In this document: piece by piece, positions 23,707 through 36,593 of the stretch
How the letters are laid out: every line of letters starts with the position of its first letter
How positions within the stretch are numbered: the stretch's first letter is position 1
DNA from: Dipetalonema caudispina
Taxonomy: Eukaryota; Nematoda; Chromadorea; Rhabditida; Onchocercidae
Reading direction: 5' to 3'
Assembly: GCA_013365325.1 (NCBI GenBank)
Contig: JABVXV010000008.1
Span: 620,001 to 684,000 of the forward strand
DNA length: 64,000 nucleotides
Notes under the pieces: generated by a model
What the model saw: only the letters and a program-made list of their open reading frames with translations
Told to the model about the DNA's origin: nothing
The model's database searches: none
Translations under genes and position numbers: made by a program

Positions 23707-25753
23707 ATGAGATTTGAATATGCATTACGAAAACTTATTTTTCGTCGGAATGAAACTCTTCCAAGTGCAGGAAAACTCTTCGTATGGCAGTTCTCATGGA
23801 TTGTACCTTATTTACTGGTTAGTTAATTAAATTTTATCTTGAAATTAGTTTGAACACCGAAAAATATAAACATTGCAGTCGTTGCAAATTTGCATGTAGA
23901 AAATTTATTAATTTTGAAATGCTCAACAGTTGAGGTAAAATTTTTTTTTTCTGTCAAATTTTGTAGTCTGCAGAAGCCCTTAATGTATGTAACTTATTTA
24001 CCGCCAAAATCAACTTCATTTTTGTATTTTAAAATTATTTCAGTTGGCAAATTATTTGGAACGGAATCTGTTTCTATTGCGTTTAGTATGTTATACGCAG
24101 AATGAGTTACTTAATGTACCGCATGGTGAAAAGGTCGACTTCACCTCTTGTTTGCGACAATTTTTTCTAACGTCAGGACAGAAATTTAGTGAGAGAAAAA
24201 AGTGCTTATATGAAGAACACGGTCGAATTCTTATCAATCCAAGAATTTCACGTCATCTAGATAGAGTGTGCGTGGTCCGCAGTGCACCATCGGCACGTGA
24301 ATATCGTAATTATATCCGCGAAACGTGGAAAACCGATATGGAGCCAGATATTCCTGTCATTTTTGTTCTTGGTACTGATGGCTATAATCCGGAACAAGAA
24401 GCTACAATTTACCACGATATCATGCAGTTCGATTTCGTCGATTCATATTTTAATCTTACACTCAAAATAACTTTAGTATACAAGCATTTCTTCGAAAAGT
24501 TCCCTCGTTTACAAGAAATTATTACAATTAATGACGACGCTATCGCAAATGCTACGGCTATAAAAAAGGTATTCATGTTTTCATATGGTGAATTGATTTA
24601 GATTAAAATTTGATTTGTTTATTTTAAATGTTGCATTCTTCATAATTTTATTCTTTCCTACCTGTCGATTGATATTTCAGTATTACCTTTGCAATTTCTT
24701 TTAATCTAGCGTTGCAATTTGATGGAATCAAAATGGACAGCTCTCTGCCATTTCAAATCAATTAGGCCTAAAAATGTGTTGCTGTGATTATTTTTAACAT
24801 TTCATACCAAAGAAGTTTTATTTATGAAATCTTTTCTAGAAATATTTCTTTCTTCAACTAAAGGAACACATATTTCAGATGGATCGGCTGAAAGGTGCAA
24901 CGTTACGTGGAAAAGTATCACGCGGCTATCCGAGATTATTCCTGAGTTCGCTATTATGGTATGTACCATATGAAATGTACCCGAAATTATGTTATCCTCC
25001 CTTTGTACAGGTTCAATTTTCATTAAAAAGCCTCTCATTCATTAATTTACTTTTGAATTAGAAGTGAAAGGATTTCCATAAACTTTTCTCTTCCATGAAA
25101 AACTTGAAAGTTCGCTCTACCATTTTGCAAACGGAACAAATTTTTGCCTAAAAACTGAAATTGACACTTCTGTGGTCAATTCTCATGCAATGCCTTAATA
25201 CCATTCTAACAGTAACAGAAGACAAACTGATTTAGAAAGCAGAATTTCATGATGATCAAATGAAATCTACAATCGATGATCCCTGCTTTTGCATATTTCT
25301 GTTAACCTGGTTTCCGAATGTTTGTGATACCCATTTTTAGAGTAGTTTTCAATTTTAGTACTCTACAGTTGGTATGACTTAAGCGATGGGACCAGTACTG
25401 GATAGAACCTTAGGTGTGCAAAATGTGATCGATCTTTTGATATTTATTCATTTGAAGCTTGCTGTATTCGTATTCGTAATAACACTTCTAAATCACTTTA
25501 GGGTTCAGGCGTTATTGTTACACGTGAAGCAGCACAGCGTATAGTGAACGGTATTTGTTCATTTCCACGCTTTAATCTCGATGACGTCTTCATGGGTATT
25601 CTGGCTAGTTGCTTGAGTATCAACATGGAACACTCGGATGGCTTCGATGAATATGATCCTAATCATAGTTTTATCATTTTTCATTATCAATGGTCCAGGT
25701 ATTCTGTGGCACAATTGAAATTTTTGTATCAGAAGACACTTAAGGATTCCTGA
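23707..25753 (+). CDS. GT31 family glycosyltransferase (beta-1,3-galactosyltransferase-like)
   Basis: Predicted type II Golgi glycosyltransferase. Four exons: 23707-23817, 24044-24568, 24840-25010, 25502-25753; 352 aa, all phase 0. The ATG lies two bases after ggttttag, a good SL acceptor. A hydrophobic stretch at about 24-38 (LFVWQFSWIVPYLLL) is a likely signal anchor. Galactosyltransferase (Pfam PF01762) landmarks follow in order: REYRNYIRETWK, IPVIFVLGTDG, DIMQFDFVDSYFNLTLKI, INDDAIANAT, WYVPYEMYP, PPFVQGSGVIVTREAA, and LDDVFMGILA (about 295-304). The usual metal-binding DDD is NDD here (200-202). Acceptor and sugar are not deducible. Polyadenylation signal AATAAA at 25811-25816. Confidence 0.85.
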
Positions 25754-27012
25754 CTTAGTGGAAGCAGACTACCGTAATTATAATTGTGTTGGTATGTGTG
25801 TAAATACTGTAATAAAGAATTAATTGAAAGTATTTGTGGGTTGAGAAAGCTTTTAAAACTTTTTTAAATGTTTTGATTGAGCGCATCAACCTTAATTTTG
25901 CTCTACAAATTTTTTCGCATGTTTTTTTTTAAATTAAACTTCTGTGGAATGGAACTTTCATCGACTTTCTACTATTTGTTTTTTCTTTGAAATTGTAACT
26001 ACGACTATAAACTATTTAAAGCTATGATAACGAACTTGTCACTCCTAGGTTACTGTAATCATTTGTTTTTCTATAACTTCTTATAAGTTTACAAGATTTC
26101 GAAATTTCTTGCGAAATGAACTATTTTCATTTTCTCACAGCAAATGGAAACAACATTTGATGTGAGAAGGAATCATTTAATTATTCTTTCAACTATTCAC
26201 CTCATCATTGTAATTTCAATGAAGCTAATAGAATCAGATTTTCATTGATCTCCGTTATTATGCTATTTCTATGGAGCCGAAAGTGGAAAAACTGGAGATG
26301 GAAGTTCTACTCTCCAACTTTTCTCCTTATTTGAATACTTCTGCAAAATAAACAGCGTACTGCCCGTTGCTAAATGCAAGTTATGAGTGAAATTTTTAGA
26401 TACAAAAAACTTTTCGAAGGTTTTCTTGTTACCGATCAAACCTGCCACAAAAACTTATTTTTGCAATTAAACGAAGTATTCATGATTGGCAGGTGATGAA
26501 GTGGAATTTTATCTGTTATCAGTTGTCAGCTCTATCACTAAAAACCATTTTCAAAACTGAAAAATCCTATATATTTCGCACTGTGCATAGAATACAAACC
26601 CAGGACATTTCTAGCTATCAAGTTTCCTCGATATCATATTGGATAGATCTAATACGACGAAGTACCCATACCTCAAATAATATTAATTATAATGTCTGGT
26701 CCCTTATTATTGCCGGTTATTATAGGATTTGTAACACCAATCGTGGAAATGTGAAAAAACAACAGATATCAAGAATAACCCTAACAGCTGTGAGAAATTT
26801 TTTCTAATATTTATGCCACTAACATTCTAATTAGCATGTGATAATTAATTCATTAATCAACCAAGTTTGAATTTAACGTTACATATTCGTGCTTATACGT
26901 TTCTGCTTTATAGTGTAAAAAAAATTCAGACAAAAGAATACGAATACAAAATGTCAAAAATGCTCATGTTAACGACAAATGCATAAAAGGTAGCAGTGGA
27001 AATAATTGACAT
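25754..27012. other. Convergent intergenic region, GT31 / ALG2
   Basis: About 1.25 kb between converging genes. AATAAA at 25811-25816 (+) serves the GT31 gene. A 104-codon plus-strand ORF (26493-26807) has no recognisable family, no conserved neighbours and A+T-driven composition, so I do not call it. Confidence 0.55.
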
Positions 27013-30000
27013 TTAAGAAAGCTTTCTATCCTCATCCTCATGTAACAAAGTATTATTGGTTATAATCGGATCATTTGGAAATAAAACAGCAAGAGCATTG
27101 TTGATTCGACTGCAGAATCCATTTAAACTGAAGTATTGCTCAAAACGTTTTCGCTGCAACAAACGCAATAATTATTTTCTCTATCAATAGGATTATCCGG
27201 ATTCACCAATCATTTCATGCAACAAGCTTCTAAAAGACTATGCTACTGATTGGTTATTCTGGTCATTCATGAATCCTGTCCAATCTAACCATTCAATTTG
27301 ATCCGTCCAAATGCAGTAATCTCGTATATAAATAAGCAAAGTAAACTAAACATTTAAAGGATCTGATTTAAACTGATTTTAAAAAAAAGAAAAACGAATG
27401 AAGATTACACAAAGGCAAAGGTAAATGATGTTTACCTGATGTTCATAGATATCATCATTATCAAGTGCTGGCCATGAAGTTTGTTTCATGTGATCCTCCA
27501 TGGCAACTGCTAATAGTTTTCCATAAGGAGCAGCTATCTGCAAAAGCCAATCTTCTTATGAAAGTAAAAGTTTTATAATACAATTATTCCTATTTCAATT
27601 TCAAATACCAAGCGAGTTTTTCAAAAATGAACCAATTTAATTCGACGAATATGGTACTGCATATTTGAGAAATAATGCAAAAATTGTCGTAAGGAACATT
27701 GATGATATGATCTTTTCAGATTACTCAAAAATGCTTTGTTAAAGGCATTTCTGATACGAAAACTAATCTGATAGGAACCTTAGGTTCTTAATGATAACTT
27801 TAACAGCGATGTAATGGAGAATGTAAATAAGCAAGTAGTAATACTGCAAACAAATTTAATGCTACAAATTAAATGTTAATAGAGATCCCATCAAAAAGAG
27901 AAGTGCATTAAATTTACTGGGCAAAACGAGAAAGCATTTTCAGCATTGCATTCTTCGATAACTCAAAGAGAAATAGGCAGTGGAAGTTAAGAAAATACTA
28001 AAGTCCCTATACCGAAGCTGGTGCCTCCCTCTCTTGTAATTGTTGAATATCGCAACTATCTCTCTGTAGGAAACATTGAGACAGAACGGGGAGTGACAAC
28101 AAGAAGGACTTGAACCCCATCGAACTCAATATGAGATTAACTGATCATTTTCTAAGTCAGTTCAACACTTTTTGAGGTTTTCGAATTTCGTATACATCTA
28201 AAACTGATATCAGGTTTGTTCAATCAAAAATCCGAAGACTACTAGCGAATAGAACCAAAAAATTCTGAGATGATAAAATGTCATTGATAGTGGTAGTGAT
28301 TATATGGATAATTAATATGCCTAAAAGATCAAGGACATAGTTTACAGGAAACAGAAATAATGATTCCTGTGATGACAGTAACCGTACAAGCAATGAAAAA
28401 GGAATGACCTTTGAACCAGTTATCCCCTCAACCACTGTTTCAGCTGGACCGCCACTATTACAGACTATAACCGGCCTACGTTGCTGTAGGGCCTCTATAG
28501 GTACAATACCAAAGTGCTCATTCGGTGGTGTGTAGAGAACTGTATCACATTCTCTATACAAGGCGAATTTTTCCGGATCTGTGGGAGATTTCACAAACTC
28601 CACAATATCATCAACCTGAAACAAAGTAGAAAAAGGCATTATCTGTAGATTAAAAACAGAAGAAATCAATTGTTATTTGTATTTAATATAGAAAATATTT
28701 TCATTACCTTCAGATCCTTAACCATTTTTTGTAGTAAATTATAATAAATACGTGATTCGGGTATATAAGGCATCACGGAACCAGCAAGGACGATACGTGG
28801 TATCATCTTACTGTCTCTTTTTATTAGTGCTGCAATATGGTATAACTTTTAAAGCATTTTTAACATATGTAAATAATTATATTTCATGTTTATCTATTCC
28901 ACTCCATGTACGTTAAACTGCTATCTTTACTTACTTGCAATATTCGGAACACAAGTTTCACGTGGTTTTAACGTTATTCGACTTTCATATTTCCATCCTT
29001 CGATGAAGTATTTAAGCAGAACTTGATAAAAGGTATATAACGTTCCTGGCAACTTTGGTTACCCTAATCTATAATAGCAGCTAAGCGATAAGTACTAAGT
29101 GATGTAAAGGAAGAAATATGATGATATCAGTTAGAAGAGGAGATTACCAGCAGCACTAATAATAATGTCCAACTTTTTCTCTGGCCAAAAACGACTCATC
29201 GATAAGAAGGTGTAACGCTTATTATTACACTGACGTTGTTTACGGCTGATTGGTTTGCACCCGGCTTTAATAGCATCTACATCACATGGAGGATAAACTA
29301 CCATTAGTCGGGATGGATTCACTTCCGGCATCACACGAAGAAATTGACTTTCTAAATGAAGCATTTATAATATCTTTAGAAATAATTCCGGATTTAACGT
29401 TAACTTTTATCTTCCACTAATGTAATTTAACTCTTTGAGAATCTAGGAAAGAAAGAGATAAGATTTGAAAAACAAAAAACTCAATTTTACATTTAGAAAA
29501 GCAACTTCATCGGGAAGAATAATTTCCTTATTAAGGATGGCTTCTACTTCATTTGCATAAACTTTTATAGCCAAACTCAGAAATCAATTACCTGTAAAAT
29601 GACTGTTAACCATAATGATGTCAGCTTTCTGGAACAACATACCTTCGATTAAACCAATCAATCGTGAATACCAACGATACAGAAAAAAGCGTGTAGGGAC
29701 AACGAGCTGTTGCGGGAAATGGCAATAAAATAAAATTTTGACTTTTGGAAATCGCCATTTCAGCATTGGCAAGCAACTGTTAAACAATCATTTTACGTAG
29801 CGTTACTGTTAAATTACGATATAAATACAGTATTGAAATTAAACCTTAAATATAAATTTCACTTAATAACCAATTGCAGTATTATTAAGCAGGCATAAAA
29901 ACCCATACACGTTTATGAGCACTTCCTGATGGATTGTTGTACTTCTAGCATAATGATCACAAGAAACCTGAAAAATGCTTTAGGTCGTAATTGTTTTTAT

Positions 30001-31208
30001 TCATATACCTTGCACTGTGATCAATGACAACAAGATCAGGAACGAGACCGGAAAATATAAGTTGCCAAGCAAGCACTATATTCTGTGTCCACCAATCTCC
30101 CGGATGCAATGGTAAATTTACATCACGTATTTCTGGAAGACATTTTTTACAGAAAGCATAGTTTATTAATTGATCTAATTTGGCCTTAATAATCAATCTG
30201 CGTTGCCTAATCGTCAATTTATAAAGTTGGCTGCCCAGAATTATGCAACATATAGCTCTTAACAGGTTCAGACTAGGGTGAATTAATCAGTTTAATTCTG
30301 GCGTTTTAAAAACAATATGAAACACAAAAAGAAGTAATGAAAGTTTATCAGTATGGACGATTGATACGATCGCTTCTGTTGTCACAATCAGAAACAAATG
30401 AATTTCGATGGGTCCTTTATGATTAGACATAATTAGTAAATTACCAAATGATGATTTCAGACATACTTTTATCACAACAGATTATATTTTAATGGTAAGC
30501 TCATTTACTTTTTTTTGTCAACTTTTTTAAAACATTCCTTACGTTATTCAGAGATTATATATTATTTTAATAGCACTTTCAATTATTTTTCCTTATCATT
30601 ACTTAAATTTCATTAAAATTGATTTAAAAACTTATGCCTATAAAAATTTATACCTTTTCCCATCTTTTTAACAAGCATTTCACGCGAAATTATATAGCAC
30701 TATTTAATGACATGCTAAAAGAATACACACTGAATAATCGGCTACAAACATTTGAAAGTTAAGAATTCATGTAATAAGGATTCTGAAGGTTCATTCATGC
30801 TTATTTTCCTGATGACTTCCCTAATTAGAAAGTCTGAAACTCACTTTACTAAAAAGTGAATTATCGACGTCACTCTGATCACTACTCAGTTCCATTATGT
30901 CTTTTAATTTGTGTTTTCTTCTCAAATTACTATATTCAGATATGAAAGGTATCAATATTCTTTGTGGCATAACTGCTGCTGAACTTATTATAATTCTAAA
31001 CTGAGAGAAGATTGATAGCAGAGATGGAATTGTAAATAAAAAAAGACTGACCCACGTTATCGAATAGTTCAGCATTCCAATAGCAATCGATCATCGTCGT
31101 ATACCAGATAACTCGATGTCCCAGTTCAATGAAATGTTTGATCATTCCGAGTGTACATCGGTCAGAGCCACCGTTCCATTGTTCAGGGTGCAAAATGACG
31201 ACGAGCAT
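27013..31208 (-). CDS. algn-2: ALG2 alpha-1,3/1,6-mannosyltransferase
   Basis: ER enzyme that adds the first alpha-1,3 and alpha-1,6 mannoses to Man1GlcNAc2-PP-dolichol in N-glycan precursor synthesis. Nine exons: 31208-31052, 30132-30009, 29776-29592, 29351-29148, 29045-28935, 28829-28708, 28615-28409, 27537-27436, 27153-27013; 450 aa. GT4 family features: N-terminal HPEQWNGGSDRCTL (family GG..R), LVVIDHSA, KILFYCHFPQQLVV, ADIIMVNSHFTG, SMSRFWPEKKLDIIISAAG, IPRIVLAGSV, and the EX7E retaining-enzyme motif in NEHFGIVPIEAL with NSGGPAETVVEGITG. The start three residues before the first beta strand matches the family. Intron 1 contains an unused exon-like segment (30845-31000), described separately. 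Confidence 0.93.
30845..31000 (-). other. Exon-like segment inside ALG2 intron 1
   Basis: A 156-base open segment (52 codons) flanked by a consensus acceptor (ctctcag) and a consensus donor (gtgagt). It is phase 0 at both ends. The direct exon 1 to exon 2 join of ALG2 gives the family's normal spacing, so this segment is not needed. It could be included only with alternative sites: donor at 31055/31054 in exon 1 and an acceptor upstream of exon 2. The encoded peptide (VMPQRILIPFISEYSNLR part) is not recognisable. Confidence 0.3.
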
Positions 31209-32536
31209 GCCTTAAATTGCCAGTTTCAAAGTAGATTGTTAAACATTTGCATAATACAAGTAACCATCGATATTAAAGAAAATTTTTCATGATATATTTT
31301 TTCTATGATAGCGATAAGGACAATTACTTTACAATGAAAAGGAGGAAGTAATCATTTAGCAACGCTTGAATCACTCTTCCGATCTGAAATCTTAACAGTG
31401 AGGTTCCGAGACTTCCGGTTTACCAAATCTGTTAGATTGTGCAAATGACACTTATTAATCTTCCTTTATCTCTTTTCTTTTTTTTCACTTTCTTTTCTTT
31501 TTCCTACACTCCCTATACTTACTCTGTTTCATAGCCCGAGCAAAATCTTATAAAAAAAACCCGAACAAAGAGCCTTTACGTTTTTTTAATAGCAAATAAA
31601 TATCTTTCTATTCTACGTCACAAACAGAGCAAAATAATCATATGATCGACATTAAGATATTCCAGAGATTATTGCTCAAATAATTTTCATAAATGAAAGG
31701 AAATTTCAACTTTTTCTTATAAGTATTCTAAAACTACTTTTTTTCGATTGTGATCTACAAAATTTCTTCGGAAGTCATTGCTAAAAACTCTGTTTTCATC
31801 TCATATTTTCATTTCTTAAACAAAAAGATAGCATGTTGGGTGACTTAATATTTATCAAATGTCAGTAAGGAACTTAAATAACATTTACCAGTGAGAAGGA
31901 AATCACAACTGCTACTTTTATTTGAAATAATTTATTGCAACCCAAAATTAAGATATTTCCGAATATCAAAAATGACCAAAGGACAGATTCCCGTACAATA
32001 TTTTTCCTTGGGCTTATTAAACTGTTAAACCTACCACAAGTCCTAATTTGCTATTGCTGATAATATGTTAAATTCCGATAACAGTGACCGTAAATGATTG
32101 GAAGCCAATATTCATAGGGAAAATTCAGTTTTCGTAGGAAAACGATTTCAGCATTCTTCTTATTCAAAAGCTTTTTAATTTTCATTCACCTTTTTGATTG
32201 GTGGAATATTTTTCTCAATACACACTGCTCTCATTATCAGATCATTATCAGCTAACATTCAACAATAGTCGAAGTAAGAATTAAATGAACTCCTGAATAT
32301 ATAACTTACCTTAAAAGACATCAGATTCTAAAAAGAATAAAACAGGCAAAAGTAGTATTTGATTTATTATTTAGATTAATAATGTCCCAACGTAAAATTA
32401 ACATTGGGCACAAATAGACAGTTTAAACATTTCAAACACGATGTAAATGATCAAGTCCTACAATAATATCTAATTTTCCGTTATCGATGAATAAAACCAG
32501 ACATCTATACAGTCAGATTTCAAAATTTTACGATAC
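31209..32536. other. Region upstream of ALG2, no gene recognised
   Basis: A+T-rich. It contains a polypyrimidine tract at about 31459-31512. I looked here on the minus strand for further exons of the orphan exon 32671-32537 (Rossmann motif, YxxxK) and found none. Confidence 0.5.
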
Positions 32537-32671
32537 CTGTTTATCTCCGGCCACCGACTTCTCGCCAAACTTTCGCCGTAGCCACCAAATAACCATCGAA
32601 AGGGGGATGCACAAAAATATGTTGATAATATAGAAGTAGAAAAGTAGAAAACGTCGTACAATAGAGACCAT
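32537..32671 (-). CDS. Orphan first exon with N-terminal membrane anchor
   Basis: Forty-five codons from ATG at 32671 to a donor GTATCG after CAG, phase 0. It encodes a short basic start, a long hydrophobic segment (FLLFYFYIINIFLCIPLSMV) and then WWLRRKFGEKSVAGDKQ. This resembles the membrane anchor plus linker that precedes the Rossmann fold in microsomal short-chain dehydrogenases of the SDR16C/17-beta-HSD11 type. That resemblance is weak evidence. No catalytic exons are visible downstream on this strand before ALG2. It may be a relic, a chance ORF or an exon of a gene with an unusual structure. Confidence 0.25.
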
Positions 32672-35600
32672 ACTACAACTAATAAAGAATTCTCATCCGC
32701 AAGAAACTAGGCTCTGATCGTTTGTATAATGATAATAATATTATCGACATCAACTATCACCTGCAGCCGGCATTTAAAAAGGAGTTGTATAGATATAAAG
32801 CGCATAGCAAATCACTCCTAAAATTGATTTCTAATCACTGATAAGCTCAGTTAGATGTGTTATATCTCTTTGCTCCTAATATAGTCAATACAAGAAAAGG
32901 ACAGTGACCTAATTTTCAATTTTAAATCATTTCTCTAAAAGCATTAAGTAGTAATAGAGAAAGAATACAAACAGTATCATAAAAACGACAGCGAGAAAAA
33001 TTAATTAGAAATAGAATTTATTCAGTTTCGATATCTTCCGAAATGATTAAAGAAGTACCCGAGTTATACACATTTCAAATCATTTTTATCGTTTCTTCAA
33101 ACTAAAAATATTGCAGAGAATGACAGATAAAGCAAGTAGAATATATTTGATGAAACAAATGGCTATGGAATGTTAGAATTTCAGAATTTGGGATAAATTG
33201 AGTGAAGTAACATTGATTTTTATTTACACTGTTGATGGAAATAAATTTAATTCAAAAAATGAAAGTCGCATTTCGATCTGTTTAGCTAAAATATAAAGAT
33301 AGAGTTACTATAAAAGCAGTAACAAGAGGTAAAGAGCAATATCCAAGTATATGGATCATAGAGCGAAAAATGCTAACTACTAACTCTCCCTTTTTTTGTT
33401 AACATTGCAATTCAAAAGTGATTGAGGAAAGGATTGGAATATTAAGAGATATAAAACCGCCTGCTAAAACAATCAGAATTATTAAAAGAAATAGAAATGA
33501 GCAGAATTTGTCCTGTGCTTCACTTTTGTAGGACTACAGTTAAAAATTATTCCACTACTTAAACTTGCTCTATCCATTTCCAATGACTGATCATTATCTT
33601 TAGTTCGTAATATTATCCGCGTCAACAGGTGTACAAACATTTATCGTCACTATCTTTTAGAATTATCGTAATGACAATTAATGCTTATCTTATCGCCAAA
33701 ATTCTATTTATGCATGTCAAAGTAATTTGAGAATCTGTAATTATCGAATCCAGTTTTTTGGTCAAAACAATGAAAAGTTATATTTTTGTAACTCGTTTTA
33801 TCTATCGTAAAATTTTTGTTAATTTTACGCTTTTTATTTGTAGTAAAGAGTCATATACTACACATTCTGTAGCATCCATTCGAATGTCATCAAACCTCTA
33901 GTCTAATGATAATCGTGGTATTTGTAATACCTGGAAAATATTACATACCTGTAATAATACATTGTTACGAAGAAAGGAATAATGGGTAGAGGTGGAAGAG
34001 ATTAGAAATCTATTCCGTTAATCTAGACAAGTTAGAATCACACGATTGAGATGTTGCTTCCAGATAGAAGTCATCGTGCTTTCACTGAATGTGATATTAC
34101 CGGATTTTTATAAAATGAAATCAAAAGAAGAATAAAAGGCAATTGCATAACAATTATAAAAAGCTAAAGATTGCAAGTTAGTTTTGTTTTCAGGTAACAC
34201 AGCAATGTTAAGTTAACTTGCAAAGATTCTGAAATGTGGACGGGACGACAAAAGAGATATGTCCAACATGTTATCTTTAACTTTGTCTCAGTTATTCAAC
34301 AGTGATACTTTTATTGGTGTTGAAAATTAAGATGAAGAAGCATTGAAGAATATAAAAAAATCTCGGAGCATCAATGTATCTTGAAGAGTAAAATTGAAAA
34401 ACAAACAATATCATCGGGATATAATTTATTGATTCAGTGGGATACTTAATATATTTCCATTTTCAATGAATTCAGTAATAACTTCTGATCAAATAGCTTT
34501 TACTTTCTTCTCATTTGATATTACTGCACCACACGATCATATTTTAATTGTGATGTAAAAATGTCTTCAAATCATATAACCTGCACTTTTCACACTTATT
34601 AAAAAAGCGCTCTAATGAAATTCTGATGGTGGGTGAAGTTTCATCGCAGAAGAAAGCAGAAGAAGAAGTTTTTGTTGGTATGATAGCATTCCTATTAAGT
34701 GCATATAGAAGTGAACTAAAAAAAGAATGCTCAATTAATCCACCATCTGTCAACAGTTTAGTAGACGATCTGTTATTTGACAACTATCGCCAGAGTTCGA
34801 GCTATCTTCATGCCAGAAATTTTGATTTCCAACTTTTTCTGCACAAAACAAACTTTTTTTGTTACTGAGTGAATCGCTTATCTTTCAATGGTTTCACAAA
34901 TATAATTTTCCAATCTATTTTGATCAATTTTGGCGATATGAGAATTATCGATCAATTGGACAAAGAATGAATGTCGGATATAGAGAAGTATCCGAAAATT
35001 TTTTTAAGGCGATAGCAATTGAATGGAGTAAACTTCTAACGTGTTTTGGCTGTTTTTCCCTTAATTTAATTAAGTTTCTCTGTGATGTTTTGGGCTTCTT
35101 TGGCTGAAAATAGGAAAATATGATAATTAACTAAGTTATTCACCGATCCAATTAAATCACAACACTTTAATTTCAAGTGAATATTATCTAATGTAAGTAG
35201 CTTTATCACTATTAGCTTTATCACTTCCAAGTTTGTGATACTTCTAAAATTACGTTCAGCTCAGAAATGCCAACAAGATTGTTTTCTTTCTTCTGAATAT
35301 ATTTGGACGAGAAGTATATCCATCTCTTTCACATTACCTAAAACAAATAAGATGATAATTCGGCTGCAATTTTTTTTTTTTTAATTTAAAAGTAATTACA
35401 ACAATTGGGTTTACATTTGGAATTGTAATATAAATATTATATCTGAACAGAAAAAATATTTCGAAGAATTAATAACACATCGCCATGCTAATTTGCCATT
35501 CATCAGAAAGAGAAATTTTTAAGAAGAAGCAATTGAAGAAAACATTTTTTGATGGAAGAGGATGGCAAAAGATCGATTAAGCTTTCACCAATTTCGTAGG

Positions 35601-36593
35601 ACTCTATTTGTATTTCCCTTTTACAGCAATAGAATTTGCAAATTCATGAGAATCTTTTATTTTTGGCGGTAGCTTATTTATTTTAACATCTGTTTGCAAG
35701 GCAATCGCTATTGCTTTGTCATTTATAAAGCTAAAATAAACAGAGGTTTGATAAAAGAAGGCATCAAAAAGATATATCGTTTCACTGGTTGGATTATAAT
35801 TCTTTATATTATCGTATCCGTTGCCTATTTGCAATCACTGGTTTATTTTTGGATATAATCAGGACGGGAAAAAAAACTGCTTTTGACCTCCGCTATTTTT
35901 TTATTTTTTCATATTAATTGAAATTTCAAATAGTGCTTGTTTTAGAAGCATATTATTATTGGTAAAGCTTCCGAATAAAGCCTTTGTTTTCATTTCTATT
36001 TCATGGTAGCTTTAATCTTCATTTCCTTTTTTTCATTTCAATTTTTATTTTTTGATGAAATTAAAAAAAACTGTATTTTTTCGGCTTTTTAACTAAAAAA
36101 TTCCATTTAAAACAGAAAAACAGGAAGAGAAAAATGGAGGAAGTGCACTTCTTATTTGTTTAATAATCCTTAAAAATTATTCATGAATTACTAAACAAAT
36201 AAGAAATGTTCTGAATCAATCATATTTGCTAAAAGATGGGATGCTTCATAATTATTAACCAATCAGATGTAAATTTACATAACCTTATTTGTACAGTAAT
36301 AAAATGCAGACAACAACATTGCCCTCATTGTGTTATGCAAATAATATATTGTCAAGATTGGTCTGTTCAAAGGAGCCAAGTGCAAAGAGACAAAGTTCGA
36401 TTTGAATAGTACATTTTGGATAAAGAAATATAGAAGTAATTAATGATAAATGTGAAAATCATTTCATCTTGTGAGAGTAATTTATTGCTCATAAAATAAT
36501 AGCATCCATCCGTTTGATTGATTTCAGTTACGTTTTCTAATCGAAAGCCTTTTCATCCAAACAAATGGAAATACGACCGGCCTATTAAGGCAA
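32672..36593. other. Gene-poor region
   Basis: Nearly 4 kb of A+T-rich DNA. The only protein-like segment is the plus-strand ORF at 34626-34868, listed separately. The rest shows short homopolymer runs and no gene I can support. Confidence 0.5.
34626..34868 (+). CDS. Unassigned ORF, possible gene remnant
   Basis: Eighty codons beginning MVGEVSSQKKAEEEVFVGM. The frame is also open upstream back to an acceptor-like ttaaaaaag before the CGC codon at about 34609. The amphipathic AFLLSAYRSELKKEC helix and the VNSLVDDLLFDNYRQ stretch look protein-like rather than A+T noise. The latter has a faint resemblance to the C-terminal region of queuosine salvage proteins (DUF2419). I could not find the upstream exons that family would need. 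A second ORF (34859-35107) overlaps its end in another frame. It is either a small unknown gene or a decayed fragment. Confidence 0.2.
   Translation: MVGEVSSQKKAEEEVFVGMIAFLLSAYRSELKKECSINPPSVNSLVDDLLFDNYRQSSSYLHARNFDFQLFLHKTNFFCY

Noticed and set aside
26493..26807. 104-codon plus-strand ORF between GT31 and ALG2
   Set aside because: No recognisable domain, no splice sites or signals; probably chance in A+T-rich DNA.
28080..28125. tRNA-like TTGAACCCC segment
   Set aside because: The flanking bases do not form a T-arm or acceptor stem on either strand.
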